Positions 55,861 through 64,000 of a stretch of 64,000 bases of DNA are shown one piece after another (the first letter of the stretch is position 1; each line of letters begins with the position of its first letter). The translations under genes and the position numbers were made by a program. This DNA comes from Epinephelus fuscoguttatus (Eukaryota > Chordata > Actinopteri > Perciformes > Serranidae). Location of the stretch: assembly GCF_011397635.1 (NCBI RefSeq), contig NC_064757.1:31945339-32009338 (forward strand). Reading direction: 5' to 3'. The notes under the pieces are model-generated. The model worked only from the letters and a program-made list of their open reading frames with translations. It was not told where the DNA came from and ran no database searches.

Positions 55861-56050
55861 ATTCATTCATTCATCTTCTAACCGCTTCATCCTCTTGAGG
55901 GTCGCGGGGGGGCTGGAGCCTATCCCAGCTGACATCGGGCGAGAGGCAGGGTACACCCTGGACAGGTCGCCAGACTATCGCAGGGCTGACACATAGAGAC
56001 AAACAACCATTCACACTCACATTCACACCTACGGACAATTTAGAGTTAGC
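55861..56050 (-). mobile_element. Fish dispersed repeat, 3' half, opposite strand
   Basis: On the minus strand: 'GACTCTAAATTGTCC' type start ('AACTCTAAATTGTCCGTAGG'), 'GACCTGTCCAGGGTGTACCC', 'GCTGGGATAGGCTCCAGCC' and the 3' end 'AGCGGTTAGAAGATGAATG' with a GAAT repeat tail. Same family as 50,540-50,835, which has the other half; the two overlap by about 130 nt of the family sequence. Confidence 0.8.
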
Positions 56051-56791
56051 ATATTGGATTATATGAATTAAAATCAATTAATTTAAGGACCCCTTAGATA
56101 TGATTATTAGACAGTTGTGATGTAGTGAACAGGACATTTTACAGATGACAAATTAACTTGTACAAACCTATCACTTTGTTAATTATCAGCCAGACTTTGA
56201 TACTGATGTGTCTGTGTTTACACATCAGTTGATAATATTGCAAATGTAAAGCTTCAGTCTGTACAGCTGCACTCATCACTTGCTCACAATGAACACTTTT
56301 TATTGACATAATATTAATGACAACATGAAGAAAGTCCAGCTTTCTACCCAAAGTTTTGACAACACAGATCCTTCTGCCTGGTTGAAATATCACATTTATA
56401 TTTTCTATTTTTAAAGGCTCATGTGGTTTAAAAAAAAAAAGATCAATAAAAATGTGTTTTTAGCACCTTGAGATGCTTTATTTGCAGATGTGAGCAATCA
56501 AAATAATCTCAACTGAAGACTTCCAACTGGTCCTACCAAAGGATCTAGATTTCTCCTTCAAGGTTAACACAGTTTAACACATTCATCATCATACTTGCAA
56601 TTACCCATGTTGTTGAGCTAGTGTGCTGTCTCTGAGAAATTCACTGTATTTCAAACTTAAGTGTATGTGGGTTTTTTTATACTAATTTGGTATGTTAGCA
56701 GGTCACTTGTGGTCCATTCAGAATGAACCTGTGACCCACCAGTTGGGAACCACAGGTCTAAGGTACATTATGAATATCTTATAGGGTGTTA

Positions 56792-56792
<1 letters not shown>

Positions 56793-56847
<55 letters not shown>
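56793..56847. repeat. (GT)n microsatellite
   Basis: About 27 uninterrupted GT units. Confidence 0.95.
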
Positions 56848-56849
<2 letters not shown>

Positions 56850-57037
56850 AAATATTGTAGAAATTTCTTCATCAGAAAAAATGAATAACAAATTACTCTG
56901 ATTTTTTGATTTTTTTTTAGACGTTTCTTTTTTAGTATTTGCAACCACATTTTGATGTTTTAAAGACAAAATAAATGCTACAAGTGTAATTAAAAGTTAC
57001 TGAAACTGTGTGACAAGGTTGTGTATTTCTTGTTATG

Positions 57038-57040
57038 ATT

Positions 57041-57069
<29 letters not shown>
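57038..57069. repeat. (GAT)n microsatellite
   Basis: About 10 GAT units upstream of dhx37. Confidence 0.9.
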
Positions 57070-57071
<2 letters not shown>

Positions 57072-57339
57072 AAATAAATCATTGCATTATTGATGAAAGT
57101 AAAGACGTAATTTAATGGAAACATGATATGCACATTTTTCTTGAATTTCTTTTGAGTGAGTTTCACTAAGAAAATAAATTAGTTGATTTATTCAAACAGA
57201 CACACTTTATGAGCTATATTGTTCCTATTAACTGCACACAAAACATATTTGCCCTCAAATTATTAGCGACAAACAACACGACGTCTTTAAAAAATCATAA
57301 ACTAGTTGTTGTACTGAGGATTTAATCTTTCTCATGTTT

Positions 57340-57499
57340 GTCTTTGTAACGGAACCTTTCTGCGGTGATGTTTCAACTGCGGACAGTTTTAACTGACGGA
57401 CCCTCGTATGTTTACACGTGAGGTTTGTGCAGGGCTGTAATATCAAACTTAAAGTGTTTAAATCTCTCATGCTGTTGTTTGACCAGGTGGAATAAAAAG
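57340..57499 (+). promoter_or_regulatory. dhx37: dhx37 promoter / non-coding first exon
   Basis: 'GGTGGAATAAAAAG' followed by the donor GTATGT at 57,500 suggests a non-coding exon 1. It would splice to the acceptor AACAG at 57,670, 13 nt before the ATG. The start site is unknown. Confidence 0.45.
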
Positions 57500-57683
57500 G
57501 TATGTATTTTATAATATTAATAAAGATTTACTCGGCTGTGCAAATGACGTGTTTACCGTAACGGCAAAGCTACAGTTAGCTAGTTAGCTCGTATTTAGCT
57601 TGTTCGAAGTGTGTGACATTACAAGTCATCAGGTGGTGGTTTTGTACACATAGTTTATTATTTTTAACAGAACTGAATTCAAA

Positions 57684-64000
<6,317 letters not shown>

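Larger units (their letters stand above)
55135..57290. other. gp1bb-dhx37 intergenic region
   Basis: AT-rich, no exon recognised. It contains one fish repeat (55,861-56,050), a (GT)n tract (56,793-56,847) and a (GAT)n tract (57,038-57,069). 'GTGACCCACCAGTTGGGAAC' at 56,730-56,752 resembles the end of a hAT-type repeat. Confidence 0.6.

Overview
The window is nuclear DNA of a ray-finned (teleost) fish. The evidence is vertebrate intron/exon genes with GT-AG introns, many (CA)n/(GT)n microsatellites, and a fish-type set of mobile DNA: a Tc1/mariner element with long inverted repeats, a Rex3-like LINE, L2- and L1-like LINE tails, tRNA-derived SINEs whose body reads 'CCTTTGCTGCATGTCAT', hAT and piggyBac-like MITEs. 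The repeat set looks perciform-like, but species cannot be named. All four protein-coding genes lie on the + strand; only about 6% of the window is exon.

Layout. (1) About 1-11,249: no exon recognised; repeats and probably intron of the first gene or intergenic DNA. (2) 11,250-20,011: last five coding exons of a SEPT2-subgroup septin (sept2, or the fish sept2-like paralogue), with a 7.8-kb last intron holding a Tc1 copy, and a 3' UTR ending near 21,400. (3) 21,500-23,260: fold-back repeat and a dead LINE. (4) 23,986-52,320: complete sept5. I could join 12 coding exons (1,116 nt, 371 codons plus stop), including a 14-nt microexon and a 20-kb intron. A second first exon at 41,543-41,617 lies inside that intron and matches the start of the alternative mammalian SEPT5 isoform. 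(5) 53,1xx-55,130: gp1bb (platelet/thrombocyte glycoprotein Ib beta), intact, directly downstream of sept5 as in mammals (the SEPT5-GP1BB pair of human 22q11). (6) 57,4xx-64,000: 5' half of dhx37, a DEAH-box RNA helicase of ribosome biogenesis, with 12 complete coding exons and part of the 13th; it runs off the window.

How the genes relate. The two septins are tandem paralogues encoding subunits of hetero-oligomeric septin filaments. Sept5 is the neuronal/platelet exocytosis septin in mammals, and its neighbour gp1bb is a subunit of the thrombocyte von Willebrand factor receptor. Dhx37 is functionally unrelated.

The most interesting signals are: the conserved dual-promoter structure and microexon of sept5; in-frame sept5 exon 6 placed between a (TG)34 tract and a complementary (CA)15 tract; a perfect palindromic oestrogen-response-element sequence plus a perfect DR1 inside a dispersed repeat just before sept5 exon 3; a (CCTCT)12 microsatellite serving as the polypyrimidine tract of gp1bb; and several nested transposons with clear target-site duplications. 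I saw no operon-like, CRISPR or phage-like system, and nothing that is clearly an undescribed protein system. Splice sites were assigned by eye from reading-frame continuity and GT/AG rules; UTR limits and promoters are inferred.
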